Source: Glandiceps talaboti
Taxonomy: Eukaryota; Hemichordata; Enteropneusta; Spengelidae
Reading direction: 5' to 3'
DNA length: 64,000 nt
NCBI RefSeq assembly: GCF_964340395.1
Contig: NC_135549.1
Coordinates: forward strand, 24,885,342 to 24,949,341
The number at the start of each line of letters is the position of its first letter. The first letter of the stretch is position 1. Positions 32,701-45,010 of this stretch are shown in pieces. The notes below the pieces were generated by a model that did not search any database, had not been told where the DNA came from, and saw nothing but the letters and a program-made list of their open reading frames with translations. The position numbers and the translations under genes were made by a program.

Positions 32701-35007
32701 GTGATCAAGCCATGACTTCTACTATTTGCATATCCAGGCACAGGGGTCAGCGAGCATGTAATTGATTGATCGATCGATTGATCGATCAATTTATTGATCG
32801 ATTTATCATTTTGTGGAATGATTGAATGATCAATTTTGGTGGTGCAATATAACTTATTTTGTGTGTGATATTGATCAATTCACTCAATGAGTTTTAAAAC
32901 TATTTTTTCCCTGGCTACTTTGCTCTCAGATGTATCTCAGACCACTTTTCTTTATTGACTAAATAAGACGCCTTGTCCATTTCTCATCTTACCTAAATTA
33001 AAATACCCCTAATCTTATAATTGGCGAGAGATAAGTTACAGTGAAAATTTGCTTTATGTCTAATCTTCTGGGAGATTATCACACTGGACAACAATCGATC
33101 ATGCATAAACTACTAAGGAAGAGATTATCACACGGGACAAACAGTCGATCGTACATAAACTAGTAAGGAAGAGAATCCTCTTCCTTACTAGTTTATGCAT
33201 GATCGACTGTTTGTCCAGTCTCACAGTGATAATCTCCCAGAAGATAGAGATAATGCAAACTGTTCATGTAGGTGATCGCTCGCCAATTATAAGATTAGGA
33301 GTGTGTTAATTTAGATAAGAGGAGAAGAATGGACAAGGTGTCTTTATTTAGTCAATACAGAGAGAATTATATACAGTTGAAAGAGAGAAAAGTAGATAAG
33401 GAAAGAGAAATAAAAGTGCTTATATCATCACAAAATTCAATGGGTGTAGTGAATTGATCAATATCACACTAAATACGTATATTGCACCACAAAAAATTGA
33501 TCATTCAATCGATCAATCATTCAACCAAATAATAAATCAATCAATAAAGCGATCGATCAATCAATTACATGCTCGCTGACCCCTGTGATCCATGTCACCT
33601 TATTATGTCGGTGTATTGACCAGACTACTGTCGCTAATTTATTCTATATTCGGCATTACCTGATGTAATGTTAGGCCGATTGTATTCGCTGTACTCTCCT
33701 TCCATCAGAATACGGTGCAAAAAATCATAGGTGTCGCTGAAATAAGAAAGGGAATAAGCTTTGTGTTAAAAATAAATTGGGGCTTATATAGTGCATATAT
33801 GTTTTATAACTGCTACTGTTAAACCGACTCTTACTCTGTCCATTGAGAATGCTATTTTACGTACCAAGCAAAATTGAAACATTACAATATGTTGATTCAG
33901 GTAGTTTTGGATAGTGTGGGACAGGAGATAGAGAATGGGTAGTACTTTGGTTCCTTAATAGAAGACCCGGAAACAAACTCTTAGACATTTCTCAAACTAG
34001 GGGGTCAAAAGTCTACATTCCAGCCAGACAATTGCAATCAAAAGTGTACGTCAGCTAGTGCATATGGGAATCAAAAGTCGACATTTTAGCCAAAGATTAA
34101 AAGCTAAAGAGTTTAGACATTAGGCTCCCGGATTGCGCTATTTGACAAGTCCGAAACTGTTCCTATTTTGGTAAAAGCTAGCATAGTGATGGGTCTTAGA
34201 AATATATACCTCGAGGAACGACTGAGCTTAACGTCACTTAAAAAAACGTTTATTTTCATTAGCTACATTGGCCATAGTATCTGGTCAGATGTCGCATATA
34301 CACACTAATGCTGTCAGTCAAACTTCTAAATACCCCTTATAGACGGTCAGAAGCTGAATTTCTATTGACATATAATACATATGGATGTACCCCTACCCCT
34401 TAGGAATAAAGTGACCTGGGATTTGCGATACCTATTATGACTATTATTATACGTGTAAGTTTCATGTTTGCTAAACGGAGAAAGTCAACCCAATGCAGTT
34501 TAATACTTAGGGTCAATGCTCTAGTCATTGGTATAATAGCGAAAAACAGGGTCATTCAAAGTATGAAAAGAATGCACAATGATTTTTCTCGACCCAGACC
34601 GTAGGAATCTAGATTAGACGAAAAAATGCACCTGTTTTAGTGTTTAATTACGAAGGAAAAAACCCAGACCGAGCTGAACAACATATTGTTCGTTTTTGTT
34701 CATCTACCGGGAAGAGGTGAGATTAGCCATAACTATATATTTCCAACAGTCTTCCTTAACATTAGAATAAAACATGTATCAGATTATTTATTTTCATAGG
34801 GATGATTAAATGGCTAAATTGCAAATCATAAAAAAAAATATTCTCAATCAATCAACGATCCAATTAAGGAACAAACGATAGTAAGTAGCACAAAGCCATC
34901 CAAGTAAAAATTTTAATTTTGTTTATTTCAGCTTACCTCGCTGTCACTGTAGTTGTGTACAGATATGGGAAGATAACAAATGCGATGCACATCCTCATCG
35001 TCATCAT
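27675..35007 (-). CDS. Gene C: Cys-loop ligand-gated chloride channel subunit, 9 exons, complete
   Basis: On the minus strand, joining 35007-34937, 33736-33660, 32543-32476, 31908-31685, 30371-30289, 30103-29975, 29164-28935, 28197-28069 and 27902-27675 gives 412 residues. It has a signal peptide (about 1-22), sequons NIT, NGS and NYT in the extracellular domain, Cys-loop C154-x13-C168, P263-A264-R265 before M2, M3 (AIDIWMF) and a terminal M4 (RLLFPTAFILF). Splice phases match genes A and B. Loop D has Ile81 where GlyR has Arg. M2 has Ala275 at 10' where A, B and D have Thr. Introns hold an 845-bp palindromic element (intron 2) and a long trinucleotide array (intron 6). It converges on gene B and diverges from gene D. 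No good AATAAA is seen within 300 bases of the stop; the nearest plausible signals are around 26977-26993. Confidence 0.93.
28069..28197 (-). CDS. Gene C exon 8: M3
   Basis: Residues 295-337: AIDIWMFSCSFFVFAALLEF, then a charged loop start. Confidence 0.93.
28935..29164 (-). CDS. Gene C exon 7: M1 and M2 pore
   Basis: Residues 218-294: FVLERK, M1, TPARASIGITTVLALTTL and the linker LPRVSYIK. Arg replaces the usual Lys in the LPK motif, and Ala sits at M2 position 10'. Confidence 0.96.
29265..29770. repeat. Trinucleotide arrays (GTT, GTA, GTG, ATG)
   Basis: About 500 bases of successive trinucleotide families: GTT/GTA mixtures, then GTG, then ATG (29656-29722), then GTG again. In gene C intron 6. 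Low-complexity frames (poly-His, poly-Val, poly-Asp) on both strands are artefacts. Confidence 0.92.
29975..30103 (-). CDS. Gene C exon 6: loop B to loop C
   Basis: Residues 175-217: FGYTSRDVIFKW, LMADFII as in gene B, and a sequon NYT at the loop-C tip. Confidence 0.93.
30289..30371 (-). CDS. Gene C exon 5: Cys-loop
   Basis: Residues 147-174. Cysteines 154 and 168 flank the FPID core. Confidence 0.95.
31685..31908 (-). CDS. Gene C exon 4: loops D, A and E
   Basis: Residues 73-146, with FLIQEW (Ile in place of the agonist-binding Arg), WTPDSYF and NQRRG. Confidence 0.95.
32098..32215 (-). repeat. Dispersed repeat, copy 2 (CACTACTCGTCT block)
   Basis: Minus-strand partner of the block near 24690. 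Located in gene C intron 3. Confidence 0.35.
32476..32543 (-). CDS. Gene C exon 3: beta1 strand
   Basis: Residues 50-72, 68 nt, with FITDIYSVSEVSM. Flanked by tctag and gtaagt. Confidence 0.92.
32741..33585. mobile_element. 845-bp palindromic foldback element, hAT-like ends
   Basis: It begins CAGGGGTCAGCGAGCATG and ends with the exact inverse. The arms are inverted repeats throughout, including GATCGATC-rich stretches, TTGATCAATTCACT and CTAATCTTATAATTGGCGAG. Flanks ATCCAGGC and ATCCATGT could be an eroded 8-bp target duplication (6 of 8). CAGGGG-type ends and 8-bp duplications are known from hAT elements. It lies in gene C intron 2 and has no coding capacity. Confidence 0.7.
33135..33216. 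repeat. Inner hairpin of the 845-bp foldback element
   Basis: 33135-33173 and 33178-33216 are near-perfect inverted repeats (GGACAAACAGTCGATCGTAC; ACTAGTAAGGAAGAG) with a 4-base loop. A diverged extra copy of the left arm lies just upstream at about 33085-33125. Confidence 0.7.
33660..33736 (-). CDS. Gene C exon 2
   Basis: Residues 24-49, ending in the YNRPNITSG motif with a sequon. Flanked by tttcag and gtaatg. It is 77 nt, slightly longer than in the paralogues. Confidence 0.9.
34937..35007 (-). CDS. Gene C exon 1: signal peptide
   Basis: Residues 1-23: Met-Met, then a hydrophobic run and TTTVTA before the donor gtaagc in phase 2. Confidence 0.85.
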
Positions 35008-36214
35008 TATGATTGCTTTTACCCTCAAGACATAAAAGCCACGGTACAGTCAGTATAGATTCAAATTCATATCGAAGTTGGAGTAGCCTTTTCCAAGTAT
35101 TGTTTGCGGAGTGAGGCTATCGGCATCAGTCTTAAAAGAACGAGCGTCGATTCAGTTCTTTGATCTGCCGAAAAATTTTAATATAAATTCATAAAACATG
35201 TACTCGTCAATGTTATAACAATAATATAATATAGTATACTCTGTTTACCTACATTGGCAACGACATAACTTGTATTCACCACGTACTGCAGAGTATGACA
35301 TATAACTTTAAAACAAATTTAAAAACTCTTTTATGAAATGTGTATCAGCTATAAGCACGCAAAAGATAATGCAGGAGAGTTTGAGAAAGCGAGTACAATC
35401 GTAAAAATGTTTAAAAGAAATAAAAATCGAATAATATTGTAAAAAAAGATATATTGATGAACTGTTTTATCGATCGAACTCCATAACTACATGTATATTG
35501 TTGCATCACCTATTTATGATATTGCACATTGCGTGTATTGAACACAAAAGGAAGTATCACCAGTTGTTAGAAATGAATTAAATTCCACACAATAATCCAG
35601 GAATGATTCAAAACGCATTCGAATTTAAATTACCACACTCTCATAATTTCTGTAGATTTCTGGTATTACTACAATATTCACAGGGGAGATAATTGAATGA
35701 ATTTACTAACTGTATGATATAGACACATGGCAGGTACATATAAAGGAAATGCTATCTTTTTCCATCATACACCTCCTGGGCAATAATAATAAATAATAAA
35801 TGGCGAAAAGAACAAATCTTAAGAGTTGGAAATACAGGACTTGCAATGAAAATTACTCCTTTCGCATAATGTACACAAAAACGACCGGTGAGCGTTGCTA
35901 TATCTGGTGACTTCTCTTATCATAATCCACATTGTTGGAGATGTTTAATTATTGTATCGTATATCTCAACTGATTAACGATAACTATTTTACCCTTGCTA
36001 TTGCCCAATATCTACTGCATTCATATGTTTGGATCACTATCTTTTGTCTGAGTATCATTTACTTTATTTTACTTTTTTGCGATGAATTATAACCATGAAT
36101 TCAATGTCGGTCAAATACATTGTATGATTATGCCACTGTAACTATAGACTGAAACAGTTTGCCTATCGTATGGAGGTGTACAGATGGCGATGTGTTTGTA
36201 ACACACGCGTGCGC

Positions 36215-36790
<576 letters not shown>

Positions 36791-37326
36791 AAACAGTAAA
36801 AATATAACACAGTTAATTAAGTCTATTTCACTAGTGGCATGTCTTCTCTTCAGTGAAAGGAATGTGTCTCCGACGTTTATAATTGATATTATATTAGTAC
36901 ATTCCTGTTATAATTACTAGTATTAAACACATATCTTATTTCTAACAGGTGGAATCGTTATTTGAAATGAATGTATTCATATCTACATTTCAGTGAATTT
37001 CATTCTATACTTATTTCTATACAATAACTTTATACATTTGTTTAATTGTACATATCGACATGGAGCTTAAACTTTTGAAACTGGTTCCTGGTATTTTGAA
37101 TTTGATTATGTTGATTTTAGTATAAATAGCTGGTGTGAGGGTTTACCAAGTAATCTAAACATACGATAACTGTCATGATTAAATTATATAGTATTTACAC
37201 ACTTCTATACCCAACGCCTTTCCAAGTTAGGGGCAATAAATAGCTTACATGTAAAACTACGTCAAATAGTTTTTTGGGGGGTATATGTTGCTGGATGGAT
37301 GCAAATAAAATGCAACAATATACACA

Positions 37327-37457
37327 AACTATCCATCTATCTATCTATCTAGCTACCCATCTATCGCGCCATCCATCCATCCATCCATCTATCTATCCAT
37401 GACACGTCAAATAAATAAAATTTGGAGTAAAAGTATTTGTTGTTTCGTGCCTTTGAG

Positions 37458-37490
<33 letters not shown>
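37327..37490 (+). repeat. TCTA/CCAT array and TA run
   Basis: (CTAT)n and (CCAT)n to about 37402, and a (TA)n run at 37462-37490. Confidence 0.8.
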
Positions 37491-37494
<4 letters not shown>

Positions 37495-37601
37495 TTACCA
37501 ATTCTTATACTCCAGAATGCTTTGACGTCAGGTTGTCAATTACGCGTAACCTAAGATAAACAGTTGGCGAAGATATATATAATACTGTAATCAAATCTTA
37601 C

Positions 37602-37644
37602 CTCAATACCTTGTGTATACGTGTGCGGTCGGTGCTTGTTTTAC
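37602..37644 (-). other. Possible 5'-untranslated exon of gene C
   Basis: On the minus strand these 43 bases sit between a good acceptor (tatcatttacag) and a strong donor (GAG|gtaagat), about 2.6 kb upstream of the gene C start codon. There is no ATG inside. Splice-signal inference only. Confidence 0.3.
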
Positions 37645-40232
37645 CTGTAAATGATACAAAGGAACATACTTTACTCTTTTGAACTTAGATTGACAACTTT
37701 GTTTATCAACAATGACATTTAAATTCCATGAATAGTATACATACCTAAACATACATTTCATGTCCTTCTGGTTATTTCAGTATTATTTGAAGTTAATTGC
37801 CTTATTTCATTTGCATCAACCAATATGTATCTAAAGTGCGTTACCTTTAAGCATACTTCGGTCATCTAACTGCAATGTTTTCTTACGATATAAGACACCC
37901 GGGACGTTTTACTGTTGTTGTAGCTATCCATTCTCCTGTACAACTGTTTGGTTATTGTTGTTGCTTTTATGGCGCTTTAATCATCATTTGGGGGGAATGA
38001 GTTGTGACAACCGGTGTTTAATTTGAGATGAACACAAATGACTGGCAAACTAAAATGTGTGACAGATTTTGAGCTCTGCAACGTTTGGCATCGTTTATGG
38101 ACATAATAAATCGTTTATGTATAGTGTTTAATAAATAACAAGTCTTCAAAACACAGGTACGTGCTTGACTAGACTACAGCCGGTAATAAACCTCATCTAA
38201 CAGATTTATTTAACAGCAGCATGGTGAGTACATACAGATGATTGGGATGAGTGAAGGAAAGTGCTTGGCGTCATCGTTCAAGAAAACAAAGTAACAGCAA
38301 CCTATTCCTATCTCAGTTAAAATCACTGTTTAGAAAGCTCTGGGATGACCATGCAGAGTAAGTTTTGAAATAGACGTCAAAAGGACATAAAAGTGAAGTC
38401 ATTGTAGAATCCACTTGGACTTACTGCCGCCGAATACTTTGTAAACTCTAAGGAAAATTTACGAAAGAGACGGTGTCCTTGAAGACAAGACAAGGATCTA
38501 GGAATGCTAACCATTCTTTTCTCTTGTTTTCAAGTGGAACAGGAGCAATCTTTCATATAACAAAGTTTGGAGAGAGTTAAGGACTCTGATTTTCCGCGAA
38601 ATTATGTCCGTGAGATACGTTCTACCTTCATGTAGCGTCATATTGTTACTTACGTTTAAGGAATTATCATTTGTTTATCGAAGTTATTTCCTAATAGATT
38701 ATATATGTACAATCAAATTATGTGTTTCACCTGTGTATGTAATTTTTGTATGATGGGCCGTGGCCCTTTACCGAATTAAAATTATTATTATTACTCTAAT
38801 CAAATTACAATCAGCCTAGCCGGTGAACTTAAAGGTGAATGACAGTAAATTACTTTTTTGTTGATTAGTTAGTTATCTGCACAATGCAAACTGAAATTAT
38901 TAAAATGTCAATAAAGTGCCAACAAAACACATTAACATTCACATTGACAAAGACATTTGTAATTAGTTATTTCAATAGGTCATTTACTCGCAATTTTCTG
39001 GTTTGTCTTCTTTAATTAAAATGTCGTGGCTGACATGTTGCAGTATTGACATGGTAAACTTCAACACCACAACAATGTCAACATAAGATTTCGGAAACTG
39101 CACTTACTCTACATTGGGTCATTCGTAATCCTAGGTAACATCTGGTATATTATTGACCTTAGAAGAAGATAAACAGCTGTTCAGTTAGTTTATCCGGAAC
39201 ACTTCATCCTCGACTACATTTCTTCAATACATACTAATTGTTGGGTTATTGTTTTTAGGAGAAAGAAATATACTACTACAAGTGTACATTTTTTCACTAT
39301 TGTTCATAGGAAATGGATATGGAGAGAGCACTGTCATCACATTTGTTTTCAAATTGATTCGTAACTGTCCAGAATACAAATTTAACATAACTTAATCTAT
39401 CAAGTTACAGAAGATACTATACTAGCCCATTTTACTATTTTGATGATCAAGTAACCATAAAGAATGTTGATTCATTGCTTTTCGTATACCATTAAGACGT
39501 ATATTAAGATCTATGATATATTCGGCATTCTTTAAAGTTTGATGGGATCTCATCAATTGAGCATGAAAGCGCAAAATTCAATTTATTTATAGTGGATAAA
39601 GTGGCGTACTGTATTAATGTCATTATGTGACTAAAATATATCGACAAGTGCATTGCAACAAATTTTCAGTGGATGCACCGATCTGTTCCCTAAGGCTTTA
39701 CGAATGATGTTATCAGTTCCCAAGTATCCCATTGTACTGTACATACAATACGTTGCAAAAAGAAGCCCTGTGCCAATAAAATCAAAGCCAACGTCGACCT
39801 TTATGACAATTTTATTATTTAATTCACAATGATGATACCAGTAGCAATATTACATAAAACCAACTTATCAGAAGAACGATATATGAAACTTTCTAGCCAG
39901 AAGATAGTCATTTAACATTTTGGTTTTGAGCATCACCTAATATGTTAATACACAGCATTTTGCACTAGTGGTCTAGACTTACTATTGACGACAGCGACTG
40001 AGGGAGTGAAGCAGCCTATTTCTGGTAGGTAACATTGAGCGCGAGCACTAGCCAAGGCGGAGGTCTGAATTCTTGATAAAACATAAACAGTCATATAAAT
40101 GTACAGCGCCGATGCGGGAATATAATTGCAAATTACCTTGTAATACCTATAGTATTTAATGTATAACGTGATGATTTAGTCAATATTTAGATTTGATGAA
40201 ATATCCCTATCACCATTTACATTTAAACGCAA

Positions 40233-40233
<1 letters not shown>

Positions 40234-40266
<33 letters not shown>

Positions 40267-40440
40267 CATACATACATACATACATACATACATACATACA
40301 TACACGTACGTACGTATGTGCATACATACATACATACATACATACATACATACATACATACATACACACACATACACACATACATGCACACATGCATGTA
40401 TACATGCATACATACATGCATGCATATGTATATATACATA
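40234..40440 (+). repeat. CATA array
   Basis: (CATA)n with CGTA and CATG variants over about 200 bases. Confidence 0.9.
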
Positions 40441-42617
40441 TGCATAAAAATATATAAAAATGTCTATGCTGTAGTACAAAATGACTACGCTGTAGTAAAC
40501 AGTACCCAATACATATGTATGTAGAGCGGTGTAATTAACACAATATCAAGCAAGATAACAGCAGCCGTTATAGTACACAGTGCTTCACGCTCTTGCGATC
40601 ATCATATATATACGCATTCTCATTATGTTAGGATAGACCGGCTCTTTAGCTGTCTAATGTTGATTAGGAGTTATTGTTAAATTGTAAAGCTATCTTTACA
40701 TCTTGGAATCCGAGAGAACTGTTTTAACTACGTTTTTCTACAACTATGTATCAAAATATAAGTTGATAATGTACATTTTCCAAATCACGTTCGTTGGCAC
40801 GTGCAAACATATTAAGAAATAAAAAAAAACGAGTATTCTTTTAGGCAATGGAGCTGTTTTGTCCATAATGTAAAATCATCTGACATCTGATAATGCCAGC
40901 CACATATTATTATATTAATTAACTCGACCAATTGGGTAATGCATGGTGTAATTACTTAACCAGACCTATTGACACTTACTAAGTAATCATTCATCTAGGT
41001 TAACTCTAGTTGATGAAGTTTTTTACATTTTCACTCAGCATTTTAACCCTTTCAATTGTGACCTTTGATTAAATGATCGAACGTTACTTTTATTTACTTT
41101 TTTAATAGTGTAACCAACTTTAGAGAACTTCTTCGAGTCAATCATACAGACGTGCAATAAATGAACATTATATATATGCATAGGTATTTAATAATTAAAC
41201 ATCATAAGGTTATGTACATTACATTAATTTGTTATGTCGTTTCATTTCAGAAAAACATTATCCATTCAATTGTACGTTGGTAAAATGTTTACTCTGATAA
41301 TCAAAAATGGAAATGACATTGCCATAAGCGAAGTTATAACTTGGATAATGTTTTAAATATAGCATATGTTTCAGGAAAAAATGGCCGTGTTAATAACCGA
41401 AAATAGCCTTTAGAAGACTGCATTGCAAATATTTCCACCGCTGCAAGGAATAGTGGAATTGACATCGACACGTACATAATTATCTTTATTACATTATTAC
41501 CTTTGGGTAGTTATTATGAAGATTTAGAACTTTATGATTGGCTTGTCCTTGTTAATATCAATTCAATAATTTGAAGGAATTTATGGGTAGTATGTATGAA
41601 TGTTTGCTTGCAATTCCTTTTGTGTATTACAGAAAACCATTGAAATTAAAGGGCGAGATCAACAGTTCATTGTAGGATAATAAACTAAATTCTTCCACTT
41701 CTGGCCAAATTAGTTAGAAGGTGGGGTCTAAAGGCCTATTTAAAAGAACGTAGTTTTTTATCCTTCATTGAACCTTTGACCCCTAAATCATTATTAAAAC
41801 AAATATCCATACTTTAAAATGATTGATATATGAATTGCATAAGTACATAAGCACGCTATATTTTACTCTTACAATCGAAGACGTCGCTATCTGATACATT
41901 TACAGCTTACAGTAGATGACATTTTAAGCATACACTTCAAGTGTCTTAAGAAGTGTTAGAAGATACAGCGAACCATTTTCTTCGATTAAAGAATGAAGGT
42001 CTAATGTGCTGTACGAAGAATGTGTTGTAGGTAATGAAACAGGTTCTTTTTTCCATTTAGTTTCTGTCAAAGGGTGCATATGATATGCAGCGTGATAAAC
42101 ACTACCAAGCTACGATACATGCCGTAAAATACTTACAGGCACAGTGCAGAGAACATTTATCTGCTCGAACTATAGATAACGGTTAGTTCTCTAACTTCAA
42201 TAGCATGATTTATCCATTATAAGTACTGCCATACTCCTAAAGAGAAGTGACAGGAATGTGAACTTTATATGTATGGATTTCCTTATATTTGCATTCTCTA
42301 TGAAACGAAACTAAAGACAACGAAGGGAGAAATCGTTATGAATATCCATGTAGACACAGACTGTATGTTGACTGGGGCAGTTGAATGGATTTTAATAATT
42401 TACATTCCTTATCTCTGTGTTTATTTGCCCTATTCCAACAGGGACGCCATGCTTCAGGTATTATTTGACTTGGCTCTTTTATGCTCATTCTCCATGTCAA
42501 TGAACTGAACATTTTCAGTATCTGATTATAAAAACAACTGTGACTAGATATAGTGTCCGCACCTCAACCGATTTTTTCAAGAACTTTGATTTGACAATAG
42601 GCACTGTTTGGTGAAAG

Positions 42618-42654
42618 CTTGGAGTAATTACACTGTCAGTATAATTACTCCAAG
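42618..42654. repeat. 13-bp perfect hairpin
   Basis: CTTGGAGTAATTA and its exact inverse are separated by 11 bases, 50 bases before MITE-like copy 2. Confidence 0.7.
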
Positions 42655-42702
42655 GTAAAAGTAACAACTCATAAGTACTAAACTGTCAGAAAGATGAACT
42701 GA

Positions 42703-43079
42703 GGCCTGAATATTTTGTTTGGTTCCGGTTACCCAACCCCCACCTAGTTTTTCACTGCCGACACTAAACTTTTTTCACGTATTCGGAAAAAATAAAATAA
42801 AGTCGCGAAAATTGTGTGAGGTCTCGTGAGAAATAGTGGATGCGGAAACCGACATCACGTTAACTTAAAAAGACAATATTATAAGACAAGTTACAGTTCA
42901 CATACGGTTATATCTGAATTTGTAACAGACCAATAACACAGAGACCATATGGAAAAAAGACGGAAAACATAACTACCTGAACTAGACGCGCGCACATGAC
43001 AAAAAAATCAAAAACAAAATATACATTCTACCTGTTCTAGAATAAGCGTAATCGGAACCACACATTTTCTAGGCCTAAG
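42703..43079 (+). mobile_element. MITE-like element, copy 2
   Basis: The most complete copy, about 377 bp. It begins GAGGCCTGAATATTTTG then GGTTCCGGTTACCC and ends CGTAATCGGAACCACACATTTTCTAGGCCTAAG-like, i.e. matching inverted termini. It lies between genes C and D. Confidence 0.65.
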
Positions 43080-43411
43080 GCAAAATAAAACAAATACGTT
43101 TAACATGACTTCAGAAAACGTACGTACTATAGGTCGGAATTTTATTTTAATTTTTTTTTAAAAATACCCCAAGATAAGATACTTGTCGGTCACAATACTT
43201 GACTAAAAAGACTTGGTTTCTCTCTCATACATTTTTTATTAAAGTGACCGCAGATGAGGCAAAGGCATGAAGGTGTACATGGAAATAGTTAACATTTTAC
43301 CGTTTTGCATGGAAAAAAATATTTAGGGTCGGAAGCTAAACAAGGGTCGGACGGTCGGTCTGAAATACACTTTGGCCTGATAAAAAAAAATCATTAAAAC
43401 CAACATAAATA

Positions 43412-43475
<64 letters not shown>

Positions 43476-43478
43476 ATG
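43412..43478 (+). repeat. AAAT microsatellite
   Basis: About 16 units, intergenic. Confidence 0.9.
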
Positions 43479-44255
43479 TAAAGCTCGGGCTAAAAGGGTA
43501 CGTTGTATTTAACGCACGAGCACAAACTCGGCTTTAACCTTGAACCGCTACCAGTTAATTGTTATTGAAAGTCGAAGACCAATAACTGGATCCCTATTTG
43601 TGTCTCACATTTCAAGAATCGTCCTTACTGACGGACCCAGTTACCCGATATTAACGCAGTTACTGACAGTTCATACCATTGCTAACTTCCATAAATGACA
43701 AGCTGACTGGCTGTTACCACTCACACTGGCAATACTAGATGTAACTAACTGATTGTTTGTGACAATGACTGCCTAGCTAATACCTAAGTCCCTATCTTGC
43801 CATTACAATGTAAGTGTTTTGAAATCTGTATGTTAGTCACAGTAAGTTTTTACGAGCTCAAAAATAAAAGAATAAGATGAAATGAAATGCTAATATTAAT
43901 TGAGAGTTATTTTCTGTATTCCTGTGTGGCATATATCCAATTATGAAAGTTGTACATTCAAAACGTGACACAATTGAATCTGGAAAATGCAATGTCGATA
44001 ATATATTCATTAAATTCACATGTCAAAGTGAAAATTAATAGTGATTTCAGAACTCACTAATCATGTATAATCTCCACTTGATTATATATCAAAACAAATG
44101 TTATCAAAGTCAGCATTTGGTGTGTGCAGTATGATACTTTCAGATACTTTCAAATTCTGGTTGTAAATTATGTAAAATGGTTCCTTGATTAGTACCAAAG
44201 GCTATACATTCATATGGTCACTTTATTGTAGTCAAAGGCCGTAGTTTCAAAATAC

Positions 44256-45010
44256 AATTTACAAACTTACACAACCAAGAAAATATGCTACATTTGCTTC
44301 TGACCTGATTTTTAAAGCGTGATAAACAAAGTCTGCTAGTCTCTGTAATTCAGTTGATTGATCAAATGATAACAATTGAGTAAACTTTTCAAAAGATGGC
44401 GGCTGATAAAAATATTGCGGGATGTATTTTGATCTAAGGTTTACAAAAAAGTCACATTTCAATAGGAAATGGTATTCGTCCTTGATTTCATTTGAATCGC
44501 AAAGTACACAAATACGGTCAGCTCTATCAATTGCAATACCTTATCTTCTTCCTGTCTCGATATATAAACAATGGGACGAACATCTAAAACGCGCTAGCAT
44601 TGTCCTATGACTAGCAATTCTTACCGTTGTCAAGTGTTTTTCTGGTAGAAGCAAGGACTTGAAATTTCTATATGTATCTAAATTATCGATCACTGAAATA
44701 TCAGTACGCCATACACTTAATAAATATAGTCTAAATCTAATATCAAAAGCATCAACAAAATTTTGAACATCACCTATTTCCTGTACTTGCCAGGCATCTT
44801 GCAAGTTACACATGAACAATAAATGTTTAACTCCAGTTACCCAAGTGCATCTAGAATTTACAGTAGAATATTCAATATCTAGGAGCATATCATAACACTA
44901 TCTGGGGGTACCTTGGACCAATACTTCATACACATTTTTGCAGTATGTAGGAAAATAGGGTATCTGCCGCATTCTCTGAGAATGGCACTATTGCTATTCC
45001 TACCCGTATC
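44256..45010 (-). mobile_element. LINE (non-LTR retrotransposon) 3' relic
   Basis: On the minus strand three frames join into the C-terminal end of a reverse-transcriptase polyprotein. First comes a region with LRECGRYPIFLHTAK and KYW. Next is a block ending YIETGR. Then comes a C-x2-C...H...C zinc-knuckle-like motif (CVLCDSNEIKDEYHFLLKC) and FVYHALKIR. At least one frameshift near 44545 and stops show it is dead. The RT catalytic core is not present. Located between genes C and D. Confidence 0.65.
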
